Shown here: in pieces, positions 10,033 to 20,198 of the stretch
How positions within the stretch are numbered: the first letter of the stretch is position 1
Layout: each line of letters opens with the position of its first letter
NCBI GenBank assembly: GCA_021401465.1
Contig: JADDMT010000225.1
Coordinates: forward strand, 1-31,405
Direction: 5' to 3'
DNA from: Teratosphaeria epicoccoides
Taxonomy: Eukaryota > Ascomycota > Dothideomycetes > Mycosphaerellales > Teratosphaeriaceae
Length of the DNA: 31,405 nucleotides
Notes under the pieces: model-generated
Told to the model about the DNA's origin: nothing
Databases searched by the model: none
What the model saw: the letters and a program-made list of their open reading frames with translations, nothing else
Made by a program: the position numbers and the translations under genes

Positions 10033-11973
10033 CAGTTAGAGTTCTTAGTCCTAGCATAGTAGTAGTAGTTCTTGTAGTCCTAGTATAGGCCGCAGGTAAT
10101 GTAACTAGCGGAGATTTTAGTTGACAAATGAGATTCCTAAGGTAGTAGGTTATCTAGTGTATTTGTAGTACTACTATCTAGTAGCAGACATATGCGTAAT
10201 AAGAACTAAAAAGCTACTTTCTTAGCTAAAGCTACTCTACTACTCTGTTAAATTAGTTCCTAGTTTCGGCTTTGTTAGACTATTAGCAACTATGTTAGAG
10301 GTCTTAACATAGCTAATAGATATGATTCCCTTCTTACACAGATCGCGTTAGTAGTAGTAGGCTATGTTAATATGCTTTAACCTCTCGCTTATATAGGCAT
10401 CCCTAGTAAGGGTAATTACCGCTTAGTTACCTCCTCGCAGCTACACTATAGGTAACCTAATCGCAAATTTCATTTCCTCTTTAATAAGCGGGCTCTAACT
10501 AATGTGTTACTCTATCTTCATATCTTAGAGAATCTAACATAGGAACTATAACTACTTTGTACATTTTACTATTACTATGTATTCTGCTTCTATTATAGAT
10601 CTAGCTACTAACTTCTGCTTCTTACTTATTAAGGATACTAGACCTCCTAGTAGTAGGTAGACATTACCTAGGACTAATATACGATCTGTCTTGTCTATCC
10701 TATAGTTAGAGTCAGAGTATCCTTCTAGTATTCTCTAACCCTTCGCTATATAGACAATCCTAAGGTCCTTTGTTAAGTACATGTATCTTCCTAGCTTCTT
10801 TAGGGCTTGCTAGTAATGCTAAGCTAGGTCTAACATGTACTAGCTTAATCTTCTAAGCGCAAACGCGATGTCTAGTTAGGTTAGAATACCTGCGTACATC
10901 TATCTCCTAATACCCTCCTAGTACTCCTTGCGATTTACTCTAATGTTATTAGGCCCTAATAGTCTAACTACATCATAGCTGTCTATTAGCAACTAGGTTA
11001 GTATAGCACTTTCCCTAGTCATCATAAGCTTTTCTAGAACTTTGTTAACATAGTAGGTCTAATCTAGTTATAAGGTACCTGCCTTTTAGTCTCTAACTAT
11101 TCTGACATTTAGCAGATATGTTGCCTTACCTAGGTCCTTAATCTTGAGGATGTCGCAAAGTTGCTCTTAAACTAATTTATATCGCCTATACTCTCGGCTC
11201 TAATCGTGATGTTATTAACATAGACTAAAATCATTAGGTTTCAGGTATTATAGACAAAAAGGTAGGGGTCTGCCTCGCTCTGACGAACGCCAATCTTCTT
11301 CATCTTTCCCTTGCATAGCTAGTGCTAGTCTCGAGCCGCTAACTTTAAGCTGTATAGACTTTTTAGTAGCTTTAATACTTTGCCTAGGTTAAGCTTTACA
11401 CCTAGTAGAGCTTGCATTAGAATGCGTTCTTTTAGGACTAATTCGGTAAAGGCATTATTAACATTGACCTAGTGTAACTTCTAGTTGTTTATGCAGACTA
11501 TAGCCATAAAAATCCGGATAGTATCATGTCTGACTATTAGAGTAAAGGTATCCTTAAAGTCGACTACAAGGATCTAACTAAAACCTCTAGCTACTAGCTG
11601 CGCTTTAAACTTGTTAACTAATCCATCTATGTTCTATTTCATGTCGAAGACCTATTTTGACGTAATTAAGTAAGCATCCTTTAGTGTAACTATTGTTTTG
11701 TATGTCTAGTTACCCTTAAGTACTCTAATCTCTGCTTAGACTACCTCTAACTATAGGTACCCCTATTTCTTGTCAGAGATAGCCTACTCGTATGTCTTCA
11801 GGACAGCTATCTTCTCTAATAGTTGCATTCTGGCTCCTACTACTGCTAAGCTATACTCTTCTACCTATGCGGTAAATGTAACCTAGTCGCCCTTGTACTA
11901 GTAGGTATCCTCATCTATGCTTGATTTAATCATAGTATCATAGATTATAATGAAGCTATAGATAGTCTCTATT
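10033..11973 (-). pseudogene. Copia-type RT/RNase H relic
   Basis: Minus-strand translation gives the Ty1/copia order: RT N-terminal LKGN-TYKTIV (about 11700), VNKFKAQLVARGFS (about 11610), then YVNN at 11211-11222 where YVDD is expected (both Asp codons changed GAY to AAY), and LSLYMLDLA...GRYMYLTKDLRI (about 10800). RNase H follows with GYSDSNYRIDKTDR, SKKQKLVARSIIEAEY and KHINIAYYY, ending near NSLTKPK (about 10270). The catalytic pair is lost and stops are frequent, so it is dead. Sequence from 10033 to about 10240 may be its C-terminal tail or 3' UTR. No LTR of its own is identified. It is bounded on one side by the LTR of 2A and on the other by a possible solo LTR and element 1B. Confidence 0.82.
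11211..11222 (-). other. Mutated RT catalytic motif YVNN in copia relic
   Basis: The codons read TAT GTT AAT AAC. On the plus strand both changes are CA to TA (RIP context). The catalytic aspartates of the copia YVDD box are both replaced by asparagine. The sister relic at 16982-16993 keeps YVDD. Confidence 0.7.
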
Positions 11974-12229
11974 TGTTAAATTGTGACAGGTACATGCTAT
12001 TAAGGAAAGGGTACTAGCCTAAGGCAGTATGTAGCCTCAGGCACCTTGAGGCCTAATCATGTGACCCTATAGTCTTAGCAGGAGAGAGGATATCTTCCTC
12101 TCTTAATAGGGTACCATTTATCTGATAGTTAGACAATCATATACATTTACTTGTACTATACCTAACTAGTACCTCTTTAGTTGCTACTTCTAGCGTAATT
12201 TAACCTTTATATGACCTCAGGTTTTAACA
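11974..12229. repeat. Possible solo LTR (256 bp), family unknown
   Basis: Bounded by TGTTAAA...TTTTAACA, a terminal inverted repeat of at least 7 bp with TG/CA ends, and sitting at the upstream edge of the copia RT frame. It contains the palindromic GAGAGGATATC-TTCCTCTC stretch. No second copy is in the window and no matching 5-bp target duplication is visible (CTATT left, GTTAT right). It could also be the copia relic's own 5' LTR brought next to RT by deletion. Confidence 0.42.
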
Positions 12230-12270
12230 GGTTATAAGCCTAGGTTCTGCCTGTAGCTAGAAGAGACGAG

Positions 12271-12661
12271 CTAATATAGATGTATATGCTATATGATATA
12301 AAAATATCTCGTAGTATAACAGAGTAATCTAATCTTTTAATAGGTACAAGATAGCGCTACTTTCTGCTTATCGCAGAGGTAGCGCTAGAGGTGCTTATAA
12401 CCCCTGACGCTCCTTAACTAGGTAAAGCATGTTCGAGCCTAACCTCGTAGGGGTACTGTAGAGTCAGGAAGCCCCTGTAGGGGTACCGTAAGGTTACTAA
12501 TGTAGGGGCATCCTACGTCAAGCATTAATCCTACTCAGATAACATACAAGCTAACGTATATACGAAGGACCCCCTTGCTATATGTAGTAGGATTACTACA
12601 TGCTAAGAGTAGGCATCAGAACCTATGCAGCTCTAATAGCCCCCTAGTATTAACCGTATTA
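12271..12661 (-). repeat. 3' LTR of element 1B (391 bp)
   Basis: Full-length match to 6131-6491. The element-orientation start is TAATACGG (TG changed to TA), immediately after the polypurine tract. It contains a near-duplication of a 25-28 bp unit, CGTAGGGGTACTGTAG / TGTAGGGGTACCGTAAGG (about 12443-12496), absent from 1A. The TATA-like box is kept; the 9-nt self-primer match has one RIP change (CTACTTTCT at 12357-12365). Confidence 0.9.
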
Positions 12662-12675
12662 CTACCCCTCCTCCT
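12662..12675 (-). other. Polypurine tract of element 1B
   Basis: AGGAGGAGGGGTAG on the minus strand directly abuts the LTR start. This fixes the LTR boundary and orientation, and shows that the convergent gene lies inside the element. Confidence 0.8.
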
Positions 12676-13462
12676 ATGAGGATGTCCCTAGCCTTACTAA
12701 GGAATACATATAGAACGTATAGGGTATAGGATATAGCACGCTTATACTACGCAAGAGTAAATAGGTAGATAGCCTACGTAACATATGTTATATATATACC
12801 TTAACATTTTCGTAGTAAATGCAGGATAGAGGTTACTAACTTAGGCGGGTTTTTAATCTGTTACATGTTAGGCGGCTTCGTAACACCTTTGCTTTACATG
12901 CAGATCGAGATATCAGGAAACTATGAGTACGTACTTTAGTTAATCTTTGAAATTATAGGGCGAGCATATATGCTAGCTTTACTAAGTAGCTTAGCCGTCC
13001 CTATTTAGTCGTAACTATGAAGAAACGTGTCGTAGAACCTTAGGGCTAGTAGGAATGTGTGCGGATACTCTGCGCGTACTACTCGAAATAGCAGGAGCGT
13101 ACTCCTAGCGCGGGTCTCGTCACATTTTTATGCTAGTAGACTAGTACGAGTACAGTTTACGCATATGCGTAACAGCTGCGTTACCTATTCTTGCATTATT
13201 TAGTCACTATGTAAGTTAACTAAAGGCAGGTACTCTACGCATGTAGTTCGAGTTACTAGCTTAACGGTTGCGGTAGGTAATAGAGGGGCTGTTAGAGAGT
13301 ATAAAAACCTCGTCACTTTCCTAAACTTCCTGTTCTAAAACACTAACATTAACCTCTGCTTCTACTTCGCTTAGCTTTTGCCTTACTATGCCTACATGTC
13401 TAAACCGGAGCTTCCTCTTCTTCAATGAATTAATTAAGATCAATTAACTCATCTTAGCAATA
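12676..13462. other. Element 1 internal region between convergent gene and 3' LTR
   Basis: About 790 bp without a credible coding frame, lying between the convergent gene start and the polypurine tract. It is AT-rich from RIP. The part nearest the gene holds a TATA box and a pyrimidine-rich leader, so it may be the promoter and 5' UTR of that gene as well as the 3' UTR of the element RNA. Confidence 0.55.
13300..13307 (+). promoter_or_regulatory. TATA box upstream of element 1 convergent gene
   Basis: TATAAAAA on the plus strand, 163 bp before the ATG at 13463. It is followed by a pyrimidine-rich, G-poor stretch (about 13310-13380) of the kind found at fungal transcription starts. The position and strand suit independent transcription of the convergent gene. 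Prediction only. Confidence 0.5.
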
Positions 13463-14965
13463 ATGGCTTATATGCTACAGACTAAGTTCGACGCTACTTG
13501 CTCTGCCTGTAATTGTCGCTTATGTCGACAATACCTTGACAACCTTAGCAGCTAGGCTATACACATCTCTCCTCCGCGTGTTAGTAAGACGTCCCCTACC
13601 CGCGAGGTATGCGTGACCTATACTAACTAAAGCGTAGCCGAGATCTATGTCAGCAGATTTGATGAGGGTAGTGTCTACTACAACTATGTTAATTGTAATA
13701 GCAAGCATCAAAAATGCTAAGACCTCCCTAAAGAGGTATATAGCAAGTATAACTAGCTCTGCTATAACATCGATAACTTCTAGAGTACGCGTAACAAGGG
13801 GATTACCGAAGGTACTCTAACTATGAAGAGGCTACAGGCTTAGTACTACAAGGTACTTGCCTACCTGCTTAGCGTCCTCTCGTGCTTTACTATAACTACA
13901 AACCGCTTATATAGCGGCGTTTGCTTTAACTCTCTACTAACAGGCAAAAACGTTTGCCTAGGTCTAATCACAGACTTAGTCTAGAAGATCTTAAAGGTGT
14001 CGACTGTTAGGGTTAAGACCTTCGCTATAGTACGTATATAGTATAGGTACCCTCTAAGGATAAATGCTAACTTTCTCTGCTAGGCTAACGTTAGCGTCGA
14101 GAAGTATCCGACTAGCCGCTAGCGTCAGCAACTTAGGGCCCTTGCCTCTATTGACAATGACTTTAAGACGCAGATAATCCGTAAGAAGGTCATTAAGCAA
14201 TTCACTGTTCCTGCCGCTAAGGCTACGCCCTAGCATCATATAGCAAGGCAGCCTGCCTCTAAGCTAGTCTAAAGGACTAAGCTGTAAGTTACTTACTTAA
14301 ATCCTGTCGCGTGCATATAGCTAACACATTATAGCGCCGCTACCTACGCCGCCTCCACGCTACTATCTAAGAAGAAGAATAAGGCTAGGGCTAAGATTAA
14401 GGTTAGCGACAAGGAAGCTAAACCTTCCCTGCTTGCGATCCGCACTACGTCCGCTAAGACGCTAAGGTACAAGCCTCTAAGCCAGATCTTTGAGGATAAG
14501 GAGAATGACAACGTTTAGGATACCTTCGATCCTAACGCAATTCTAGCGCGCCGCAGTGTTACTATACTAGTTATGCCTAAGGAAGACACTAAGTTCGATG
14601 ATGTTATTAACACTTATGTTAAGAAGCGCAAGATGATCTTAAGGGCTGAGCACAATAGCCGCAAGCGCGCCTGAGTCTCTTTGCCTTCTAATGCTAAGGA
14701 TGAGGAGGAGGTAGTTATCGCGACTAGACGCGGTAAGGCTGTCGCTAGCTCTCTAGCTACTATAGGCTCTAAAGACGAGCTCCCTTGTAACCTACTAAAG
14801 AAGAAGATGCTAGCCTCTCTTCGTGGCGTTACTACTCCTGTTACTCCTAGTCGCCTCGGGGTGTTTAGTAGACCCCGTGCAGGTAGGTATTCCTTAGCAG
14901 ACTATAACAAGAAAGACTCTTCTACTTCAGGTTTAGTTAGGAAGTCATTAACTAGTAGTCGCTAA
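13463..14965 (+). pseudogene. Convergent accessory ORF of element 1, full-length copy B (500 codons)
   Basis: Starts ATG GCT TAT ATG at 13463 and runs in one frame to TAA at 14963-14965. There are about sixteen internal stops, nearly all TAG/TAA plus one TGA, each reachable from CAG, CAA, TGG or CGA by RIP; I see no frameshift. Copy 1A (1-977) has CAG or other sense codons at most of these sites, which confirms a decayed protein frame. The N-terminus is cysteine-rich (CSACNCRLC, codons 14-22; further YVNCNSKHQKC near codons 75-85). The middle is hydrophobic to mixed (SLLTGKNVCLGLITDLV near 150-170). The C-terminal third is strongly basic, with KKKKR- and KKRK-type clusters. The family is not recognised. 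It converges with pol and sits between pol and the 3' LTR, with its own TATA box. Confidence 0.75.
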
Positions 14966-15104
14966 GCATTAGCTACGAAGCTAATCTGAGCATGTCTCTT
15001 GTTCTCCTTAGGTTTATTCTAGGTGTGCCTTTAGGCATCAATGATGTAGAAGTAGGGCGTTTGTTTCTCGTTGTTACTTCGCGTGTTATACGCTACATAC
15101 ACGT

Positions 15105-15369
15105 GTTAAGAACTCTACTCTAAAACTCTTATCTTCCTACAAATCGACCTTACTAAGCCCTGCTTATACCTCCTCCGCTTTTCGAACTAATCTATAGCTT
15201 CTAGAGCGTTCTTGTAGTCTTTAGCTAGAACCTATTAAGAGTACTTAGGTAGGTATCCTTTCTACTTTACTAGATAGTACGTTACGCCTTTACGCCGCAT
15301 ACTGTCCTTAATACCCTTGACTTCCTACTCTTCGTTCTCTTCTGCTACTAGTATTAGGTCCGCAGGCTC
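15105..15369 (-). pseudogene. C-terminal pol fragment (chromodomain) of element 1B
   Basis: Minus-strand codons matching 1118-1379 of copy 1A: the DEPADLILVAEENEE segment, then the chromodomain remnant, ending at TAA (15105-15107; TGA in 1A). The upstream part is lost at the 15369/15370 junction, where the frame runs into unrelated copia sequence. Confidence 0.8.
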
Positions 15370-17775
15370 GTCCCTGCTAAAGGACACGCGTAGAGACAAG
15401 CTAATAAACCGTAGGAGAGAAGGTGTTTTCATTAGATACGTAGACAACACCTCTAAAATGTACAAGATATAGCTGCTAGACATAAAAGACATCTGACACT
15501 CTAGGATAGTAAGATTCTTTAAGGACGTTAAGGGGGGTAATCTGAATCTTAGACTTACCTTAAAGCATGCAAGTAACACTGTCCTAGTAAGAAGACCGAG
15601 AGGCCGCCTAAATAAAGACTACCTACTAGCAGAAACCCCGAAGATTGTCTGACAGGCAGAAGGTGTTGTCCTAATAATGCCTAAGTTAAGTAGCGAGCTA
15701 ATTAAGCGCTACGATCTGTCTGAATTTGACGAAGGGGAAAATGACAAGCTAGTAGGAGAATCGTAGCTAGTAGGAGAATCGCTGAAAGAATTGCTACTAG
15801 AAGCGCCGCTGCTAGTTAATGACCTAGCCTGTCTAAAGGAAAATGCTATAATAGTAGGAGCATAGCAGGAATTAAACCCTAGAAACTGCAAGGAGGACCT
15901 TCTTCCTACTAGTAGGATACTTAGGTCTACACTAGGGAAGAGGTCTAGACTAGCTAAAAGCTAGTTTAAACCCTAAGCTCTAGGCATCCTGACGTAGTCA
16001 GGAAGCCGCCTACAAGAGCCTAACTAACTAGACGCTAGCTAGCTTGCAATACCCTCTGTCGTGTTAGGTAAGCAGCCTACGCCTACAACAGATGATAGCC
16101 GAGAAGCTAAGCAGAAGGAGTAGAAGCTAGAGAAGGCATTTGCGGCGTTAGATAACTTCTGACTAATCTAGGAAGCGATTTTAGTTAGAGACAACAGTGT
16201 AGCTAACTAGGACACTAAAGACTAGGGTCTCTAGTAGGTAGCATTAGTGTTAGAACTAGTAGACTAGAATAAGGGAGCGGACGTAAGGCTAGAGGATCTC
16301 TAGGCATTACATGCTTAATTGCTAACAGGAGAGAAGGAGCGCTATAAACTAGTAGTAGCTACGGTTAGTACTAGCATGCGCCTAAATGAGAAAATTCCTA
16401 TCCCGAAGACATATGAGGAGGCAGTTAACTACCCGGAGTATGGCTACCTGTAGAAGGAAGCTGTCATGTAGGAGATACTAGCCCTTAAGTCAAACAAGAC
16501 CTATGAGGCAATAGTGCTACTAAAGGGCACTAACCTAGTCACACTAAAGTAGGTGTTTGACGTTAAATATAACACTAACAGGTCCGTGAACAAGTTTAAG
16601 GCTAGGCTAGTTGCGCGAGGATTTAGCTAGAAGTTCGGCATCGATTTCGAAGATACTTTTGCTCTAATAGTTAGGCATGATACAATTAGACTATTTATGG
16701 CAGTCGTCTGCCTAAATGACTAGGAGCTCTACTAGGTAGATGTTAATAACGCCTTTACTAAGTTAACCCTAAAGGAGAGCATCTTCATGAAAGTACTACC
16801 TAGTGTAGCTGTTAATAAGGGGGAGGCTCTCTAGCTCTAGAAGAGTCTGTATAGGCTTAAGCAAGTAGCCTGTAACTAGTACTAGCTCTGCAAGAAGGAA
16901 ATCCTTAAGCTAGGGTTCATTTAGAGCAAAGCTAACCTATGTCTCTTCGTCTACTCTAAAAGACAGCTAATACTACTAGTATATGTAGACGACATTACTA
17001 TTAGTAGAAAGAAGATAGCTGACGTTAACTAGTTCAAGAAGAGTCTAGGGAGTATCTTCAAGATAAAAGACCTTAGTAAAGCAACCTATCTACTAAATGT
17101 TAAGATTACCTAGGATAGAAAGGCTAAAGAAGCTTAGCCGGTATATGAGATCTACAAAGGGACTTAGAATCGAATACAGTAGGCAGGGGAGCTACTTCCT
17201 AGAGGGATACTCTGATTCCGACTATGCTATAGATAAGACTAACAGGATATCTGTCCTAGGCAACGTCTTTAAGCTTGTAGGGAGGCCTGTATCCTAGGCG
17301 AGTAAGAAGCAGAAGTCTGTGGCTAGTTCGACAATAGAAGCAGAGTATATAGCCATAGCTTAGTATGCTAAACAATCTTAGTTCCTTAGTCAGATTCTTC
17401 GAGATATAAAGATGTCGTACTATATTAGGGAGAACTCTAACAACCTAGTTATTAAGGAGAAGACATAATTTGCTATTAGCTCTCCTATAGTTCGATTAAG
17501 AGGCGACTATCAAGCGGTAATATCTCTAGTAAAGGACGCCTAAGTTAGTAAAAGATCAAAGCACATTAATGTAGCATACTATTACTAGCGACACCTCTGC
17601 AGAATAGGACTAATCTCTATTAGTTACATCCCTACTAACGAGATAGTAGCTAATAGATTAACAAAGCCAAAGAATAGTCTGTAATTTAAGAAATTCGTAG
17701 AGTAGCTAGGGCTACGACTAGAGTAGATTAAGAAGAGAGGAATTGATTTCTTTACTGTCTTGCTAAGGTAGCTGC
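15370..17775 (+). pseudogene. Truncated copia-type pol: integrase C-terminus, RT, RNase H
   Basis: The plus-strand frame starts inside the integrase C-terminal region (GVFIRYVDNTSKMYKI near 15420-15470) and passes a variable linker. It then enters RT: VNKFKARLVARGFS (about 16590), ELY-VDVNNAFTKL (about 16730), LYRLKQ (about 16850), LLVYVDDITIS at 16975-17005 with the catalytic YVDD intact. RNase H motifs follow: GYSDSDYAIDKTNR (about 17200), SKKQKSVASSTIEAEY (about 17310), KHINVAYYY (about 17560) and ANRLTKPK (about 17650). About 100 residues between the end of RT and the start of RNase H (around 17110-17130) are missing, with a frame change. N-terminal gag, protease and most of integrase are absent. 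Stops are mostly TAG. Confidence 0.85.
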
Positions 17776-17865
17776 TAGTTAGCAGCTTAGTAACATACAG
17801 GCCTGCCTACTACCTTAGGTAACTTCATCTGTCGATTTTAAACACAAGAGAATGTCAACTATCTA

Positions 17866-19518
17866 TTAGCAACTAGACCCTAAGGTACTAGCGCCTACAC
17901 TACCCGAACTACCTCGACTACCTAAGAAAGAACTACTACCTCTACCATAGCGACAACTAAGCCTAGACTGCTTATTCTCCCTCGTAAGACGAAGCTGCTC
18001 ACGGAGCTCCTCTAGCGTAGTTTAGTAACTACGCACCTAAGACTTATAAGCTTAAATAGTCCGCTTGAGGACCTTAGCTACTAACTAGTCCTAGCAATTG
18101 CGACGACGAGACTTAAGCTCACGCTAAGTGCGAGAAGGCTAAACAATCTCATTAGGATAGAAAGGCTAAGCGGTCTCCTTAGGTTTAGGAGAGACAGTCT
18201 TAACGCGGGCCTGCTAGAAGTTACGAGAACTACTAGAAGCAGACTAACTCGGCTAAGGACAGCAAGAGGAGCTAGTAGCAGGAGTCGACAGGAAGAGGCG
18301 AGACCTAGAGCGATAGTATAGGGCCCTCGCACAGTTGAATAGAGAAGGCTGCTAGGGCTCTACTAGATAAGCGAGGTCGTTAGAGCGACTAGCACTAAAG
18401 TCATTAGCAGAGAAAGTTTTGTCTACTACAGGCAAGTAATAGATGCGCTAACAGGAGCGACTAGCTAATGTAGTACTAGCTAGAGAGACACCCTGCATCG
18501 GGCTACTATAGTATAGGCTGCTCTGCTAGTAGTCGCTATGCGCGAAGGAGGCTTTAGTTAGATTTCTCGGAGCTAGGCAGGTAGGCTGATTGCGACAGGC
18601 AGCATCGTTGCAACGCGAGCGCACATTGCTTAGAGGTAACTCGTTATTGTCGAAGAAGCTACCCTCTAGGTTCGCGTAGTAGTTTAGCTTAGGAGAGATG
18701 TGCAGGTGACTAAGGCGCAAGGAGTTACTAGCGTAAGTAGTGCTAGAGCCTAGAGTAAGAGAGGCATCGACTACGCTACTATATAGGCGATCTGTGCTGC
18801 CTTAAGGTAGGTCCTACATGTCCGCGAAGATACTACGGCTAGTCCTAGCAGCACGCCTACTAGCCTAAGTCCGTCATCGTTAATCACAATCGGAGCTATG
18901 CTACTACTACGAGCTAACTAACGAGGGCAAGTTAGCTAAGTGTCATCATCGCTATTAATGACCTTAATCGGAGCTAGGCAAGTCGCAGGACTAGTCGAGC
19001 GCCCGTAACAAGAAGAAGATCCTCTGCCAGAATTACGACTAGAGGGACGCTAGGCGCTACTTAGAGCATCATGAATGCAAGGATAGTATAGCTTAGGGTC
19101 GAAGAAGACGTACCGCTTAGGGTAATTACTATACGCGTAATTAGTGCATGCTCCTTAGAACATGCGATCTAGTAAGTCTCCGCTAGTAGTAATGCAGAGA
19201 AGCGAGTAGCTACTACTATTCTAGCACTCTCTACAAGCATGTTCCTCTAGATAGACATTGCAATTCGTGAGCATGCCCGCTACTAAGGCCGGAGCATAGA
19301 AGGTGTTCTTTAGGAGCAGATTAGCACCATTAAACTTGTCGCGATACTTGAGGTTGTTAATGTAGTACTAGCTAGAGCCCTGCAGGACCTTTATCTACTA
19401 ACTGCTAAAGACTACAGGTACCTAATGACCTATGCTATAGTAGTGCATGCGCCTGACAATGTTAATGATGCGCTCTATCTCTAGCGTAGTTAGAAAGACC
19501 GCTGCTGTTAAAGCGGCA
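17866..19518 (-). pseudogene. Broken cysteine-rich gene, DUF3716-like
   Basis: The minus-strand coding signal lies in two frames. Upper part (19517 to about 18870): INIVRRMHYY, NLLLKNTFYAPALVAGMLTN, then HACREC...LLC...GACTN-AYSN-PKR-VFF, where Tyr (TAC) stands at two positions expected to be Cys (TGC). This spacing (CxxC, C, GACxNC, RCxF) is what I recall for the fungal DUF3716 domain. Lower part (about 18840 to 17866): low-complexity Ser/Arg sequence and a final coiled coil LEELREQLRLTRENKQ, ending at TAA 17866-17868. A frame change near 18840-18890, several TAGs, and truncation of the N-terminus by the LTR of element 2B. It could be a host gene relic or another element-borne gene; the family call comes from memory. 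Confidence 0.5.
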
Positions 19519-20007
19519 TGTCATAAGGGTAGGTGCCGATAGCAGGAAGGGGATTAGGTGTTAGACTCGCAGAGCTATGAAGAATATCGACAATAGTAGT
19601 TGACCTTGTAACTAACTCTCCTCTAAGCAAGAGAGGATTAAATTAAGATTAAGGACGAAGCTCCTAACTGCCTGTCCTAAAGCTATCCCTATATACTAGA
19701 GAGACAGAGCAGCTCTATTAGATCTGTTAGCAGACCCGACAGATCCGTGTCTACAGATCCGTGGACTAACCCCATAGATCTAAGGGTCTGTTATCCCATG
19801 ACAGATCCCTTCTTCCTTATAGGCCTATAGATCTGTAGACTAACCCTACAGATCTAGGGATCTATCCTTACATGACAGATCCTTTCTCCTATAACTATGC
19901 CTATGACTTATAGTACTCCTATGACTATACTATGACTCATAGCACTTAGGACCCTTATGATCCTGTATCCTATAGTACTCCGGATAGTACTCCTGACACT
20001 TATGACA
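19519..20007 (-). repeat. 3' LTR of element 2B (489 bp)
   Basis: TGTCATAAG...CTTATGACA ends, matched by four other LTRs in the window. It differs from its partner at 26047-26535 almost only by transitions of RIP type. Confidence 0.93.
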
Positions 20008-20020
20008 CTATCCCCCTCTT
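20008..20020 (-). other. Polypurine tract of element 2B
   Basis: AAGAGGGGGATAG on the minus strand, adjoining the LTR start; identical at 31016-31028 (2D) and nearly so at 9579-9591 (2A). Confidence 0.8.
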
Positions 20021-20198
20021 AGCCTAGCTCGTCCCTAAGCTACCTTATTAGTGCGGGGTTTCTCTTGTCACTTTTTTTTACGCTGTAATGTCTTCTCTTT
20101 CTACATCACTGCTTTATGTCATTCTAGACACTAACGCCCCTTTAACGCAGAAACGTAAACGCCGCGCGAATCGAATCTATCGTTAGGGCCAGGATAGC

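Larger units (their letters stand above)
12271..15369 (-). mobile_element. Element 1B: 3' part of a second chromovirus element 1 copy
   Basis: In minus orientation it holds the last codons of pol (15369 to 15105), the convergent gene (plus strand 13463-14965), about 800 bp of leader, the polypurine tract (12662-12675) and the 3' LTR (12271-12661). Positions 13983-15369 are colinear with 1-1379 of copy 1A. The 5' side stops abruptly in the pol C-terminus, where copia sequence begins. It is much more RIP-mutated than 1A. Confidence 0.9.

Noticed and set aside
13208..13230. GTAAGT...CTAAAGGCAG resembling a tiny intron
   Set aside because: Only about 20 bp, far too short for a spliceosomal intron and outside any frame.
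13520..13711. Minus-strand frame of 63 codons with hydrophobic start
   Set aside because: Antisense of the better supported 500-codon convergent gene.
18081..18332. Leucine-rich minus-strand frame that looks like a membrane protein
   Set aside because: It is out of phase with the DUF3716-like reading on the same strand; the hydrophobicity comes from CTA/CTC-rich low-complexity DNA.
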